Source of the DNA: Mesorhizobium loti
Lineage (GTDB): Bacteria; Pseudomonadota; Alphaproteobacteria; Rhizobiales; Rhizobiaceae
Length of the DNA stretch: 64,000 bases
Assembly (NCBI RefSeq): GCF_013170705.1
Contig: NZ_CP033334.1
Coordinates: 4,813,501 to 4,877,500 of the forward strand
Reading direction: 5' to 3'
In this document: one piece after another, positions 27,680-36,551 of the stretch
How the letters are laid out: every line of letters begins with the position of its first letter
How positions within the stretch are numbered: position 1 is the stretch's first letter
Notes under the pieces: generated by a model
Told to the model about the DNA's origin: nothing
Seen by the model: only the letters and a program-made list of their open reading frames with translations
Database searches by the model: none
Program-made: the position numbers and the translations under genes

Positions 27680-28648
27680 ATGATGAGTAGCAATTTCTTC
27701 CAGCCGGTCGATGCCTCGGCCGTTCCCCGTTTTGCCGGGCTGTCGACCTTCATGCGGCTGCCGGCGGTGGCCAGCGCCGAAGGGCTCGATATCGCTCTCC
27801 TCGGCATACCGTGGGATGGCGGAACGACCAACCGCGCCGGCGCCCGCCACGGCCCGCGCGAGATCCGCAACCAGTCGAGCCTCATGCGGCGCGTCCACCA
27901 CGTCTCGGGGACCGAACCGTTCAGCATCGCCAATGTCGCCGATGTCGGCGATCTCTCGGTCAATCCCATCAATCTCCTGGACGGGTTGAAACGCATCGAG
28001 GAAGGCATCGCCGCGATCGTGACGGCAGGCGCCATTCCGCTTGCCGCTGGCGGCGACCATCTGACGACACTGCCGGTGCTGCGCGCCGTCGCCAGGGAAC
28101 GTGCGGTCGGCATGATCCATTTCGATGCGCATTCCGACACCAACGACCGTTATTTCGGCGACAATCCTTATACGCACGGCACGCCGTTCCGCCGCGCTAT
28201 CGAGGAAGGCCTGCTCGACCCCAGGCGTGTCGTGCAGATCGGCATCCGAGGCTCGATCTATGAACCGGGCGAGCACGATTGGGCGGTCGCCCAGGGCATT
28301 CGCATCATCTACATGGAGGAATTCGTCAGGCGGGGTGCCGCCAGCGTCATGGAGGAAGCGCGCGCCATCGCCGGAACCGGCCCGACCTATGTGACCTTCG
28401 ACATCGACTGCATCGACCCGTCGATGGCGCCGGGAACCGGCACGCCCGAGCTCGGCGGCTTCACCACCCGAGAGGCGCAGGAAATGGTGCGCCTGCTCGA
28501 CGGGCTGAACATTGTCGGCGCCGATGTCGTGGAAGTGGCGCCGCCGTTCGATCTCGCCGGCATGACGGCGCTGGCGGGTGCCACGATGATGTTCGAATTG
28601 CTGTGCGTGCTGGCGAAGTCGGTTCAGGCAGCACGGGCACCGGACTAA
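27680..28648 (+). CDS. speB: agmatinase / ureohydrolase family enzyme
   Basis: A 322-residue binuclear-manganese ureohydrolase. Metal ligands are in G-G-D-H (near residue 118), D-A-H-S-D (near 144) and F-D-I-D-C-I-D-P (near 237), followed by the A-P-G-T-G-T-P-E motif. The T-G-T-P-E type and family length fit agmatinase (agmatine to putrescine plus urea) or guanidinobutyrase; sequence alone cannot separate them. Putrescine production would connect with the polyamine transport cluster at 42-49 kb, but the genes are 13 kb apart. Confidence 0.88.
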   Translation: MMSSNFFQPVDASAVPRFAGLSTFMRLPAVASAEGLDIALLGIPWDGGTTNRAGARHGPREIRNQSSLMRRVHHVSGTEPFSIANVADVGDLSVNPINLLDGLKRIEEGIAAIVTAGAIPLAAGGDHLTTLPVLRAVARERAVGMIHFDAHSDTNDRYFGDNPYTHGTPFRRAIEEGLLDPRRVVQIGIRGSIYEPGEHDWAVAQGIRIIYMEEFVRRGAASVMEEARAIAGTGPTYVTFDIDCIDPSMAPGTGTPELGGFTTREAQEMVRLLDGLNIVGADVVEVAPPFDLAGMTALAGATMMFELLCVLAKSVQAARAPD

Positions 28649-28670
28649 GCGCAAGCACCAGCGCGGGCGG

Positions 28671-29438
28671 TCAAAGCGGATATTCGGCGTAGAACTCCAG
28701 CACGCGTTGCTTGAAGGTCTTGTCCCCGACCGCCAGCATGTGGTCGCGGCCGTCGATGTGGAAAGCCCTGGCGTTCGGCATCAGGGCGGCAAGCTCGTCG
28801 GGCGAGCCGCCGATATCGTCTGTCGTACCGACGGCAACCAGTGTCGGCTGGGCGATGCGAGCAATGTCTGTCTCGTCAAGCAATTCCCGGGATTTGGCGA
28901 TGCAGGCGGCAAGCGCCCGGCGATCGCTGCGGGTCTGGTCGGCGAAGGCGCGAAAGGAGCGGCCGCGCGGATGGGTGGTCGCGGCTGGATCCTCGGCAAG
29001 CAGGGCCGCGGCAATCGGGTCCCAGTCGCCGACGCCGTCGATCATGCCGATGCCAAGGCCGCCAAAGACCAGCGTCGCCACCTTGTCCGGATCGGACAGG
29101 GCCAGGAACGCCGCGATGCGCGCGCCCATCGAATAGCCCATCACATGGGCCCGTTCGATGCCGAGATGGTCGAGCAAGGCGGCGGCATCGGATGCCATTT
29201 TCGCGGGCGTATAGTCGGCCTCGTCATAGCTCTTGGATGAAGAGCCATGGCCGCGATTGTCGAAGGCGATGGCGCGATAGCCGGCGTCGTTGAGCGTCTT
29301 GAACCAGCCGGGCGACACCCAGTTGACATAATGGCTCGAAGCGAAGCCGTGGATCATGAGCACGGGATCGCCCTCGCCCGACACCGGCTGGCGATCGAGG
29401 AAGGCAAGATCGAACCCGTCATGGGGAAAAAACTGCAT
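28671..29438 (-). CDS. alpha/beta-hydrolase
   Basis: This 255-residue single-domain hydrolase has the nucleophile elbow G-Y-S-M-G near residue 100, the oxyanion H-G-F-A-S near 30, and the terminal histidine in D-H-M-L-A near 235. Substrate unknown. It lies 19 nt downstream of the DUF192 gene, on the same strand, so csp-DUF192-hydrolase is probably one operon. Confidence 0.9.
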   Translation of the reverse strand: MQFFPHDGFDLAFLDRQPVSGEGDPVLMIHGFASSHYVNWVSPGWFKTLNDAGYRAIAFDNRGHGSSSKSYDEADYTPAKMASDAAALLDHLGIERAHVMGYSMGARIAAFLALSDPDKVATLVFGGLGIGMIDGVGDWDPIAAALLAEDPAATTHPRGRSFRAFADQTRSDRRALAACIAKSRELLDETDIARIAQPTLVAVGTTDDIGGSPDELAALMPNARAFHIDGRDHMLAVGDKTFKQRVLEFYAEYPL

Positions 29439-29457
29439 CGGAAGGCGACCCCTGCTC

Positions 29458-30021
29458 TCAGTCGGAATCGACGTTCGGAGAATCGCCCTTGTCCGCCGGC
29501 GACATGCCGGGCCCCGACGCGGTGCCGATCACGGGATGGCGCAACAGATCGCCGTCCACGATACCGTCCTTGGCGGCCGTGCCGGCCTTGAGCTCAAGTA
29601 CGAAGCGGACCGGTTCACCGGGCGACACAATCGCCTCGGATTGCGGCTCCCCTTGCTTGATCGCGCGGATCCTGCCGTCCTGGCCGACAAAGATCAGGTC
29701 GAGCGGCATCGGCGTGTTCTTCATCCAGAAACTGACATTGCGTGTCTCATCGAAGACGAACAGCATGCCATGATTGGCAGCCATGTCCTCACGAAACATC
29801 AGGCCGGCCTCACGCTCGGCCTCGGTGTCGGCGACTTCGATCGAGAAGGAGCGTTCGCCTTGTTTCGTCACCGCGACCAGCGGCGTCGGGTCGACAGGAA
29901 GGATCATCGCCCGGCCGTCGGCCGCGCTGGGGACCTGGAAATAGAAGAAGGCGCCCGCGGCGATGATGACGGCAGCAGCGGCGCACAACACGCCCGCCGT
30001 CAGCCAGTTCTTGTGAGCCAT
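29458..30021 (-). CDS. DUF192 family exported protein
   Basis: A 187-residue protein with an N-terminal signal anchor (hydrophobic about residues 8-28) and the DUF192 core: D-T-E-A-E-R-E-x-G-L-M-F-R, H-G-M-L-F-V-F-D, V-S-F-W-M-K-N-T and L-D-L-I-F-V. The family is widespread, located in the periplasm or membrane, and of unknown biochemical role. It follows the cold-shock gene after 24 nt. Confidence 0.92.
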   Translation of the reverse strand: MAHKNWLTAGVLCAAAAVIIAAGAFFYFQVPSAADGRAMILPVDPTPLVAVTKQGERSFSIEVADTEAEREAGLMFREDMAANHGMLFVFDETRNVSFWMKNTPMPLDLIFVGQDGRIRAIKQGEPQSEAIVSPGEPVRFVLELKAGTAAKDGIVDGDLLRHPVIGTASGPGMSPADKGDSPNVDSD

Positions 30022-30045
30022 ATGAAATCCTCGGCCGGAATCGCC

Positions 30046-30642
30046 CTAGTGCGAGATCGGCAAGGTGCCCATATCGGGGTGAATTTCGGCGGCCATAAGG
30101 CCTTTGTCACCACGACCGAAACGGACAAGCACAACCTGCCCCGGCCGAAGCTCGGTGATGCCGTAGCGGCGCAAGGTCTCCATATGGACAAAGATGTCCT
30201 CGGTGCCCTCGCCACGCGTCAGGAAGCCGAAACCCTTGGTGCGGTTGAACCACTTGACCAAAGCGCGTTCGAGCCCGCTCTCCGGCGTCACCGCGACATG
30301 GGTGCGCTGTTCCTGCATTTCCGCGGGATGGACAGCGGTGGTGACATCCATGGACAGCACGCGGAATGCCTGCAGCCCGCGATCGCCCTGTTTGACCAGG
30401 CAGACGACGCGCGCCCCTTCCAAGGCTGTCTGGAAGCCGTCTTTTCGAAGGCATGTCACATGGAGGAGGATATCGCCCGAGACACCGTCATCGGGAAGGA
30501 TGAACCCATAGCCCTTGGCCACATCGAACCACTTGATGGCGCCGGCAATTTCGGTCAGGTCGGCGGCATCGCCGCCTTCATCGCGCTTCAAGGCGTCGCC
30601 AAGGGTTCCGGCCCGCCCCGTCAAAGAGGCCTTTTCCCCCAT
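30046..30642 (-). CDS. double cold-shock-domain protein
   Basis: The 198-residue protein carries two cold-shock domains. The first has [13 protein letters not shown] and the second [13 protein letters not shown] with D-I-F-V-H. The first is more diverged in its RNP2-like strand (D-I-L-L-H-V). The start at 30642 follows AGGGGG; an in-frame ATG at 30720 adds 26 residues without support. Two-domain forms are usual in alphaproteobacteria and act as RNA chaperones or regulators. Confidence 0.9.
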   Translation of the reverse strand: MGEKASLTGRAGTLGDALKRDEGGDAADLTEIAGAIKWFDVAKGYGFILPDDGVSGDILLHVTCLRKDGFQTALEGARVVCLVKQGDRGLQAFRVLSMDVTTAVHPAEMQEQRTHVAVTPESGLERALVKWFNRTKGFGFLTRGEGTEDIFVHMETLRRYGITELRPGQVVLVRFGRGDKGLMAAEIHPDMGTLPISH

Positions 30643-30859
30643 AAGAATGCCCCCTTTTTGCAAGAACACCGCAACTGATTCTTGACACCAGATTAACACC
30701 GCGGCTTCCGGTGTGTGCAAGACCTGCCGTGCCTTTTTTCACGGTTCATTGCGCGAATACCGGATTTGTTCTTTGCCGGCATTGCCCGCCGCCGGCAGAT
30801 TGCCCTTTGCACGGCTCGACCCTATGTTGCGCCGCATCCCAACAGAACGAGGAAAACAC

Positions 30860-31300
30860 ATGCGCTATCTGCACACCATGGTCCGCGTCGCCGATGTCGA
30901 TGCCTCGCTCGATTTCTACTGCAACAAGCTCGGACTTAAGGAAGTCCGCCGCTATGAAAACGAACAGGGCCGCTTCACGCTGATCTTCCTTGCCGCCTCC
31001 GAGGACGAGCAGAGCGGCATCAACGAGAAGGCGCCGCTGATCGAACTCACTTACAACTGGGACCCCGAAGACTACAAGGGCGGGCGCAATTTCGGCCACC
31101 TCGCCTATGAGGTCGACGACATCTACGCCACCTGCCAGCATCTTATGGACAATGGCGTCGTCATCAACCGGCCGCCGCGCGACGGCAACATGGCCTTCAT
31201 CAGGTCGCCGGACGGCATCTCGATCGAGCTTTTGCAGAAAGGCCCGGCGAAGGCCAAGGCCGAACCCTGGGCTTCGATGGCAAACACCGGAAGCTGGTAG
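30860..31300 (+). CDS. gloA: lactoylglutathione lyase (glyoxalase I)
   Basis: The 146-residue enzyme converts the methylglyoxal-glutathione hemithioacetal to S-lactoylglutathione. Its four metal ligands occupy the usual positions: His in Y-L-H-T-M, Glu in I-E-L-T-Y-N-W, His in F-G-H-L-A-Y and Glu in I-S-I-E-L-L. The start at 30860 has an AGGA site; upstream in-frame codons have poor composition. Confidence 0.95.
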   Translation: MRYLHTMVRVADVDASLDFYCNKLGLKEVRRYENEQGRFTLIFLAASEDEQSGINEKAPLIELTYNWDPEDYKGGRNFGHLAYEVDDIYATCQHLMDNGVVINRPPRDGNMAFIRSPDGISIELLQKGPAKAKAEPWASMANTGSW

Positions 31301-31426
31301 GCGTTGATCCGGGCGGACAGCGCCCGGCAACCCTTTGCGCTCGGCAAGATACTGCCTATCTGTGTCGTGCCGTGCCAGCGCCGGCCCATTGTCAGGGAAC
31401 GGGCACCCGTCCGCGGAGAATTCCAC

Positions 31427-31717
31427 ATGCCATCCAGCCATGCCGACGTCGCCACAGAACATGCCAGCCGCTACCTGCAGCAATTGTGCAAGCATTGGGC
31501 GCACAAATTCCCGGTCGAGTTCGATCCGCACCACGGCGCGATCGACCTCTCGCTTGGTCGCACCGTCATGGATGCCGATGCGGCCGCACTGCACATCACG
31601 GTGTCGACCGATGAGGCAGGAGCGCTCGAGCGCCTGGAAAGCGTGGTCGCCGATCATATCAAGCGCTTCGCCTTCCGCGAGGAACTGACCTTCGACTGGA
31701 AGCCGGCGGAGGCGTGA
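31427..31717 (+). CDS. DUF2218 family protein
   Basis: A 96-residue protein with the DUF2218 pattern: A-S-R-Y-L-Q-Q-L-C-K-H-W near residue 13, a central I-D-L-S-L-G-R strand, D-H-I-K-R-F-A-F-R-E-E-L near the end and a closing W. The start at 31427 follows GGAGAA. Function unknown. It reads in the same direction as gloA, 127 nt downstream. Confidence 0.9.
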   Translation: MPSSHADVATEHASRYLQQLCKHWAHKFPVEFDPHHGAIDLSLGRTVMDADAAALHITVSTDEAGALERLESVVADHIKRFAFREELTFDWKPAEA

Positions 31718-31718
31718 T

Positions 31719-32273
31719 CTAGGTTTTGCCGGCCTGACCGGCCATCTCCAGCAGCGCCAGCACCGAGCGCCAGTTGCGCGCGGTGCCCGGCACCTTCAGA
31801 ACGCGCGGAATGAGGTTCGCAAACACGGATTTGCCGAGGCCATCGGGCGCGCTGAGGTAGAGTACGTCGCCCTTTACCTCGAAGCGCTCTGGGCCGGTGC
31901 ACTTTTCGGCCAGCCGCGCCACCTCGTCGACGGTGGGCTCACGCTCCAGCGCATAAGCATGGAGCTTGGTGTGGTCGGCGGCCGCTTCCGGATAGGGATT
32001 TTCACTCACCAGCCGTTCGAACCATGGGAGATCGCGCACCATGATGCGGGAATGAAAACCCCACTTCTTCTCGAAGGCCGTTTCGATCTGCCTGGTTAGC
32101 GCGGCCGCGTCGCCCTTGCCGGCCCGGAACACGGCATTGCCGCTCTGTACATAGGTGGCGACATCGGAAAAGCCGAGATCCTCGAAGAACGACCTGAGCT
32201 CCGCCATCTTGACGATGCGATTGCCGCCGACATTGATGCCGGAAAACAGCGCGATGAAAACCTTGCCGCTCAT
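31719..32273 (-). CDS. DUF1697 family protein
   Basis: The 184-residue protein starts with the family motif F-I-A-L-F-S-G-I-N-V-G-G and has Y-V-Q-S-G-N-A-V-F near residue 40, then a segment resembling Y-L-S-x-P-D-G. Its start overlaps the end of ilvA by 4 nt, so it is translationally coupled to threonine deaminase. No function is established for the family. Confidence 0.92.
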   Translation of the reverse strand: MSGKVFIALFSGINVGGNRIVKMAELRSFFEDLGFSDVATYVQSGNAVFRAGKGDAAALTRQIETAFEKKWGFHSRIMVRDLPWFERLVSENPYPEAAADHTKLHAYALEREPTVDEVARLAEKCTGPERFEVKGDVLYLSAPDGLGKSVFANLIPRVLKVPGTARNWRSVLALLEMAGQAGKT

Positions 32274-33526
32274 ATGATGAATCCCGCCAATGTCTCGTTG
32301 TCGGTGATATCCTGGTACTGGACGCCTTCGGCCTCGAAGTTTGCCTTCAGCAGGTCGAAATTGCGGCGGTCCTTGGTTTCGATGCCGATCAGGACCGAGC
32401 CGAAATTTCGCGCCGACTTCTTCAGATATTCAAAGCGCGCGATGTCGTCGTCCGGACCCAGCATTTCGAGGAAATCGCGCAGCGCGCCGGGGCGTTGCGG
32501 GAAGCGGATGATGAAGTACTTCTTCAGGCCCTCGAAGCGCAGCGCCCGTTCCTTGACGTCCGGCAGCCGCTCGAAATCGAAATTGCCGCCCGAGACCACG
32601 GCGACGATGGTCTTGCCGCGGATTTCCTTCCTGGAAAAATCCTTCAGCGCATCGATCGCCAGCGCACCGGCCGGCTCGAGCACGACGCCTTCGATATTGA
32701 GCATCTCGATCATGGTCGCGCAGAGCCGGTTTTCCGGGATCAACCGCACCATGTCGGCGGCAAAGTCCTTGAGATACCGCAAGGGTTCGCGGCCGATCTC
32801 GGCCACCGCCGCGCCATCGACGAAGTTGTCGACCTTCGCGAGCTTCAGCCGCTTTCCGGCCGCGAGGCTGTCGTGCAGGCTCGGCGCCCCGGCCGGCTCG
32901 CAGAAGACGAAGCGCGCCTCCCTGCCCTGATCGGCGAAATAGTGGGTGACGCCGGCGGCGAGCCCACCGCCACCGACCGGCAGCATGATGATGTCAGGCA
33001 TGCGCGCACCGGCCATCTGGTCCGCGATCTCATAGGCCACCGTCGCCTGCCCCTCGATAATGTCCTTGTGGTCGAAGGGCGGCACCATGTGGGCACCGGA
33101 GATTTCGGTGAATTCGAAGGCGGCGCGATAGCAGTCGTCGAAAAAGTCGCCGACCAGCCTGATCTCGACGAAATCGCCGCCGAACAGCCTGGTCTTGTCG
33201 ATCTTTTGCTGCGGCGTCGTCACCGGCATGAACACCACGCCTTTTTTGCCGAAATGGCGGCAGACGAACGCGAAACCCTGTGCATGGTTGCCGGCCGACG
33301 CGCAGACGAACAAGTCAGCCTGGTTGCCGGCGGCAAGCGCCTTGCGGAAGAAATTGAAGGCGCCGCGGATCTTGTAGGAGCGCACCGGGCTCAAATCCTC
33401 TCGCTTCAGCAGCACCCGAGCGCCGGTCTTTTTCGACAGGTAGTCGTTTTCCTGCAGCGGCGTTTCCGGAAAGATCTGACGGAGCGCCACGGCGGCGACG
33501 GCGACGCGGGAGGAAAAACTGCTCAT
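32270..33526 (-). CDS. ilvA: threonine ammonia-lyase (threonine deaminase)
   Basis: A 418-residue PLP enzyme that makes 2-oxobutanoate for isoleucine synthesis. The PLP lysine is in S-Y-K-I-R-G-A near residue 50, the cofactor-phosphate loop is G-G-G-G-L near 188, and a single C-terminal ACT-like regulatory domain starts near residue 330 (R-P-G-A-L-R-D-F). The short one-ACT form is common in this group. A DUF1697 gene is coupled downstream. Confidence 0.95.
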   Translation of the reverse strand: MSSFSSRVAVAAVALRQIFPETPLQENDYLSKKTGARVLLKREDLSPVRSYKIRGAFNFFRKALAAGNQADLFVCASAGNHAQGFAFVCRHFGKKGVVFMPVTTPQQKIDKTRLFGGDFVEIRLVGDFFDDCYRAAFEFTEISGAHMVPPFDHKDIIEGQATVAYEIADQMAGARMPDIIMLPVGGGGLAAGVTHYFADQGREARFVFCEPAGAPSLHDSLAAGKRLKLAKVDNFVDGAAVAEIGREPLRYLKDFAADMVRLIPENRLCATMIEMLNIEGVVLEPAGALAIDALKDFSRKEIRGKTIVAVVSGGNFDFERLPDVKERALRFEGLKKYFIIRFPQRPGALRDFLEMLGPDDDIARFEYLKKSARNFGSVLIGIETKDRRNFDLLKANFEAEGVQYQDITDNETLAGFII

Positions 33527-33726
33527 CGGAAAGCCACCTTGTGCCGCATGTTTCGTACAGACCTGTCATCGATCCGGCCGCACAGCGCCTATCTGTTGCA
33601 AGCTGATCCGGCGCAGCCGACCCTGCCTATTGCATATCCGGCTCCGCAACGCCATTGTCCGGCCCTTCATGCCCTTGCGCAAAGGGCATTCGCAGAATCC
33701 TTGCAAGCACTTGGAGGCGTTTGTTC

Positions 33727-34050
33727 ATGCCTGTTGCATCAGTCGGTCTGAAATCCATGTCGCTGCCGGAATTCGGCGAACCGATGGCGATGACGCCGGT
33801 CGCCCGAAACACCCATGGCGACCGCGAGCATGCCGCCAACATGGAGGATGGCATCGCGCTCGCCGACGACGCGCCGCGCGAGGGGCTCGCGGCGCGCTGT
33901 CCCCAAGCCTGGAGCCGTGTCGAGGCGCGGCGCGCCTTCAGGTCGGATGTCGGCATCCGCCTCAAGCCGGAGGTGCTGCCCTTCTCCAACATTCCGGCTT
34001 TCCCATTTTGGCTTTCGCGCAACACTGCGATGGCCGTAAGCAGCCGCTGA
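33727..34050 (+). CDS. hypothetical small protein
   Basis: A 107-residue frame beginning at an ATG with GGAGG 10 nt upstream. It has no signal peptide or membrane segment. It is rich in Arg and Ala, with a segment L-P-F-S-N-I-P-A-F-P near the end. I do not recognise it, and competing frames cover the same stretch on the minus strand. It may be a real orphan or chance. Confidence 0.35.
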   Translation: MPVASVGLKSMSLPEFGEPMAMTPVARNTHGDREHAANMEDGIALADDAPREGLAARCPQAWSRVEARRAFRSDVGIRLKPEVLPFSNIPAFPFWLSRNTAMAVSSR

Positions 34051-34150
34051 CCACATTTCGACGGGACACGACTTAGTTCTGCCGCACTCTCCCTGTCCGG
34101 GAGGTGTCGCGGGGGTGGATGGGCCTTTTGGCCGGAGTGGAATTTCAGAC

Positions 34151-35224
34151 GTGCCTTTGAAGAAGATACTTACCGTTGTTCTCGCCTTGCTCGCCGCCGG
34201 CTGCGCCGGCCCGCAAACGCAGGAATTGCTTGGCAGCGCCATCGTCGCCGCGCCGGTGACCGAAATCGCCGGCAACCACTCCATCTTCATTGCCACGACG
34301 CGCAAGAAATCCGATGATCCCAACAAGGTTTTCGACGGTGAGCGCTCGGCGACGCTGAACTATGCGCGCGTGAATGTCACCGTCCCAGGCCTCCACAAGA
34401 CTGGTCAGATCGAACGGCGCTCACGCGGCAAATCGGATGATCCGGCCAAATATTTCATGGCTTCCGAGGTCGTCGGCTACGATGCGCAGCCGAAATTCTC
34501 CAGCGCGCTCAACGCCGATATCGCGGCGCGCGGCGGCCGCGTCATGGTTTTCGTGCATGGCTACAACACCGGCTTCGACGACGCGGTCTATCGCCTGACC
34601 CAGATCGTCCACGATTCCGGCTATCCGGGCACGCCGGTGCTGTTTTCCTGGGCCTCGGGCGCAAAGACCACCGATTATGTCTATGACAAGGAAAGTGCCA
34701 GCGCCGCACGCGACCAGCTCGAAGTGACATTGCGCATGCTGCAGCAGTCCGGCGCGCGGCGCATCGATATTGTCGCGCATTCGATGGGAACCTGGGTGAC
34801 CATGGAAACGCTGCGTCAGATGGCCATCAGCGGCGACCGCGATCTCGGCGGCAAGCTCGGCGACGTGGTGCTTGCCTCGCCCGACATCGATGTCGATGTG
34901 TTCAAGAGCCAGATGCGCCGCTACGGCAAGCCCGACAAGCCGTTCATCCTGCTGTTGTCCGACGACGACCGCGCGCTGAGACTCTCCGGCCTGATCGCCG
35001 GTTCGCGGCCGCGCGTCGGCGATTACAAGGATGCCGCCGATCTTGCCTCCTATGGCGTGACGGTCGTCGATCTCTCCAAGGTCAAAGGCAGCGACAGCTT
35101 CAACCATACGAAATTCGCCGACAATCCGGCGCTGGTGAAGATGATCGGCCAGCGGCTGCGCGAGGATGACGGCTTTGCCAGCGACCGGGACGTGACCGAC
35201 CGCATCAGCCTGCTCGGGCAATAG
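34151..35224 (+). CDS. alpha/beta-hydrolase lipoprotein (DUF900-type), first of a tandem pair
   Basis: This 357-residue protein has a lipobox (L-L-A-A-G-C near residue 17), so it should be a lipid-anchored envelope protein. The hydrolase core shows F-V-H-G-Y-N (oxyanion side), the nucleophile elbow A-H-S-M-G near residue 215, and D-D-D-R and F-N-H late in the chain. The GTG at 34151, with GGAGTGG upstream, was chosen because it opens the signal peptide directly; an ATG at 34115 adds 12 residues. It is closely similar along its length to the next gene. Confidence 0.9.
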   Translation: MPLKKILTVVLALLAAGCAGPQTQELLGSAIVAAPVTEIAGNHSIFIATTRKKSDDPNKVFDGERSATLNYARVNVTVPGLHKTGQIERRSRGKSDDPAKYFMASEVVGYDAQPKFSSALNADIAARGGRVMVFVHGYNTGFDDAVYRLTQIVHDSGYPGTPVLFSWASGAKTTDYVYDKESASAARDQLEVTLRMLQQSGARRIDIVAHSMGTWVTMETLRQMAISGDRDLGGKLGDVVLASPDIDVDVFKSQMRRYGKPDKPFILLLSDDDRALRLSGLIAGSRPRVGDYKDAADLASYGVTVVDLSKVKGSDSFNHTKFADNPALVKMIGQRLREDDGFASDRDVTDRISLLGQ

Positions 35225-35367
35225 ATGCGGCACCACGGATTTCGCCGTGTCCGTTCACCCTTGCGGCAGTGTCAGGCCACTTTGAACTGGACCACGCCGG
35301 CCTCTGGCTATATCGGAATGGTGTGCGACGTCATGCGTTTGACGTCCCCCGTCGCGGGAGCCGGCGC

Positions 35368-36531
35368 TTGACCTTGCGCTTGAAGAGTTTCGTCGTCGCC
35401 TTGGCGCTCGCCGTTGCCGGCTGTGCTGGCCAGAACACGCATGATCTGCTCAACAAGACGACGGTCACGGTTCCCGCCTCCGACATCGCGGCCACCCACG
35501 AGATCTTTGTCGCCACCACCCGCCAGCAGGCGACCAAGGATCCACGGCAGGTGTTCGACGGCGATCGCTCGTTGACCACCAGCTACGCCCGTGTCGATGT
35601 CACCGTGCCGAAGGTCCACCAGGTCGGAGCCATCGAGCGGGCCAAGGGCTCGGCCAACTCAAACCCGGCCAAGCAATTCACCGCCACCAATGTCGTCCAC
35701 TATGGCGATGGCCCGCAATTCGCCAAGGCGGTCGGCGCCGACATCGCCATGCGCGGCGATCGCGCACTGGTGTTCGTGCACGGCTTCAACAACGGCTTCG
35801 ACGATGGCATCTACCGGCTGACGCAGATCGCCCACGACACGAAGTATCCCGGCACGCCGGTTCTGTTCTCCTGGGCGTCGAGCGCCAAGACGACGGGCTA
35901 TATCTACGACAAAGACAGCGCCAACGCCGCCCGCGACGACCTCGAGGCGACGCTGAGGATGCTCGCCAAGACGCGGGTCAAGAGCATCGACATCATCGCC
36001 CATTCAATGGGAACCTGGCTGACCATGGAGGCACTGCGCCAGCTCGCCATCACCGGCGACCGCGATCTCGACGGCAAGCTCGGCTATGTCGTCCTGGCTT
36101 CGCCCGACATCGATGTCGACGTGTTCAAGAAGCAGATGATACGCTACGGCAAGCCGAACAAGCCGTTTGCCGTGCTGCTTTCAGGCGATGACCGGGCGCT
36201 CAAATTGTCTTCACTTATCTCTGGCGACAAGCCGCGTGTCGGCGACTATGGCAATGCGGCCGACCTCGCCAGCTATGGCGTCTCCGTTGTCGACCTGACC
36301 AAGGCCAAGGGCGGCGACGGTGGCCTCAACCACGCGAAATTCGCCGACAATCCGATCCTGGTGCAGTTGCTCGGCGACCGGCTGCGCACCCCTGCCGGCC
36401 TCGCCTCCGACGAGCCCGACCCGGCACAGCTCAACAATCTCGGCCAGGGCCTCGGCAAGGCCGTCGGTTCAGTCGCCGAGGTCGTCATCACCACGCCGTT
36501 CAAGGTGCTGACCATCGTCACCGGCGGGTGA
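35368..36531 (+). CDS. alpha/beta-hydrolase lipoprotein (DUF900-type), second of a tandem pair
   Basis: The 387-residue paralogue of the preceding gene shares the block order: lipobox A-V-A-G-C, F-V-H-G-F-N-N-G-F-D-D, L-F-S-W-A-S, A-H-S-M-G-T-W, D-I-D-V-D-V-F and L-N-H-A-K-F-A-D-N-P. It adds about 45 C-terminal residues with a hydrophobic G-S-V-A-E-V-V stretch. A TTG at 35368 with GGGAG upstream gives a compact signal peptide; longer starts lengthen the N-terminus implausibly. DUF900 proteins are poorly characterised and may be esterases or lipases. Confidence 0.9.
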   Translation: MTLRLKSFVVALALAVAGCAGQNTHDLLNKTTVTVPASDIAATHEIFVATTRQQATKDPRQVFDGDRSLTTSYARVDVTVPKVHQVGAIERAKGSANSNPAKQFTATNVVHYGDGPQFAKAVGADIAMRGDRALVFVHGFNNGFDDGIYRLTQIAHDTKYPGTPVLFSWASSAKTTGYIYDKDSANAARDDLEATLRMLAKTRVKSIDIIAHSMGTWLTMEALRQLAITGDRDLDGKLGYVVLASPDIDVDVFKKQMIRYGKPNKPFAVLLSGDDRALKLSSLISGDKPRVGDYGNAADLASYGVSVVDLTKAKGGDGGLNHAKFADNPILVQLLGDRLRTPAGLASDEPDPAQLNNLGQGLGKAVGSVAEVVITTPFKVLTIVTGG

Positions 36532-36551
36532 GCAGGCGCCGGTACCTGGCC

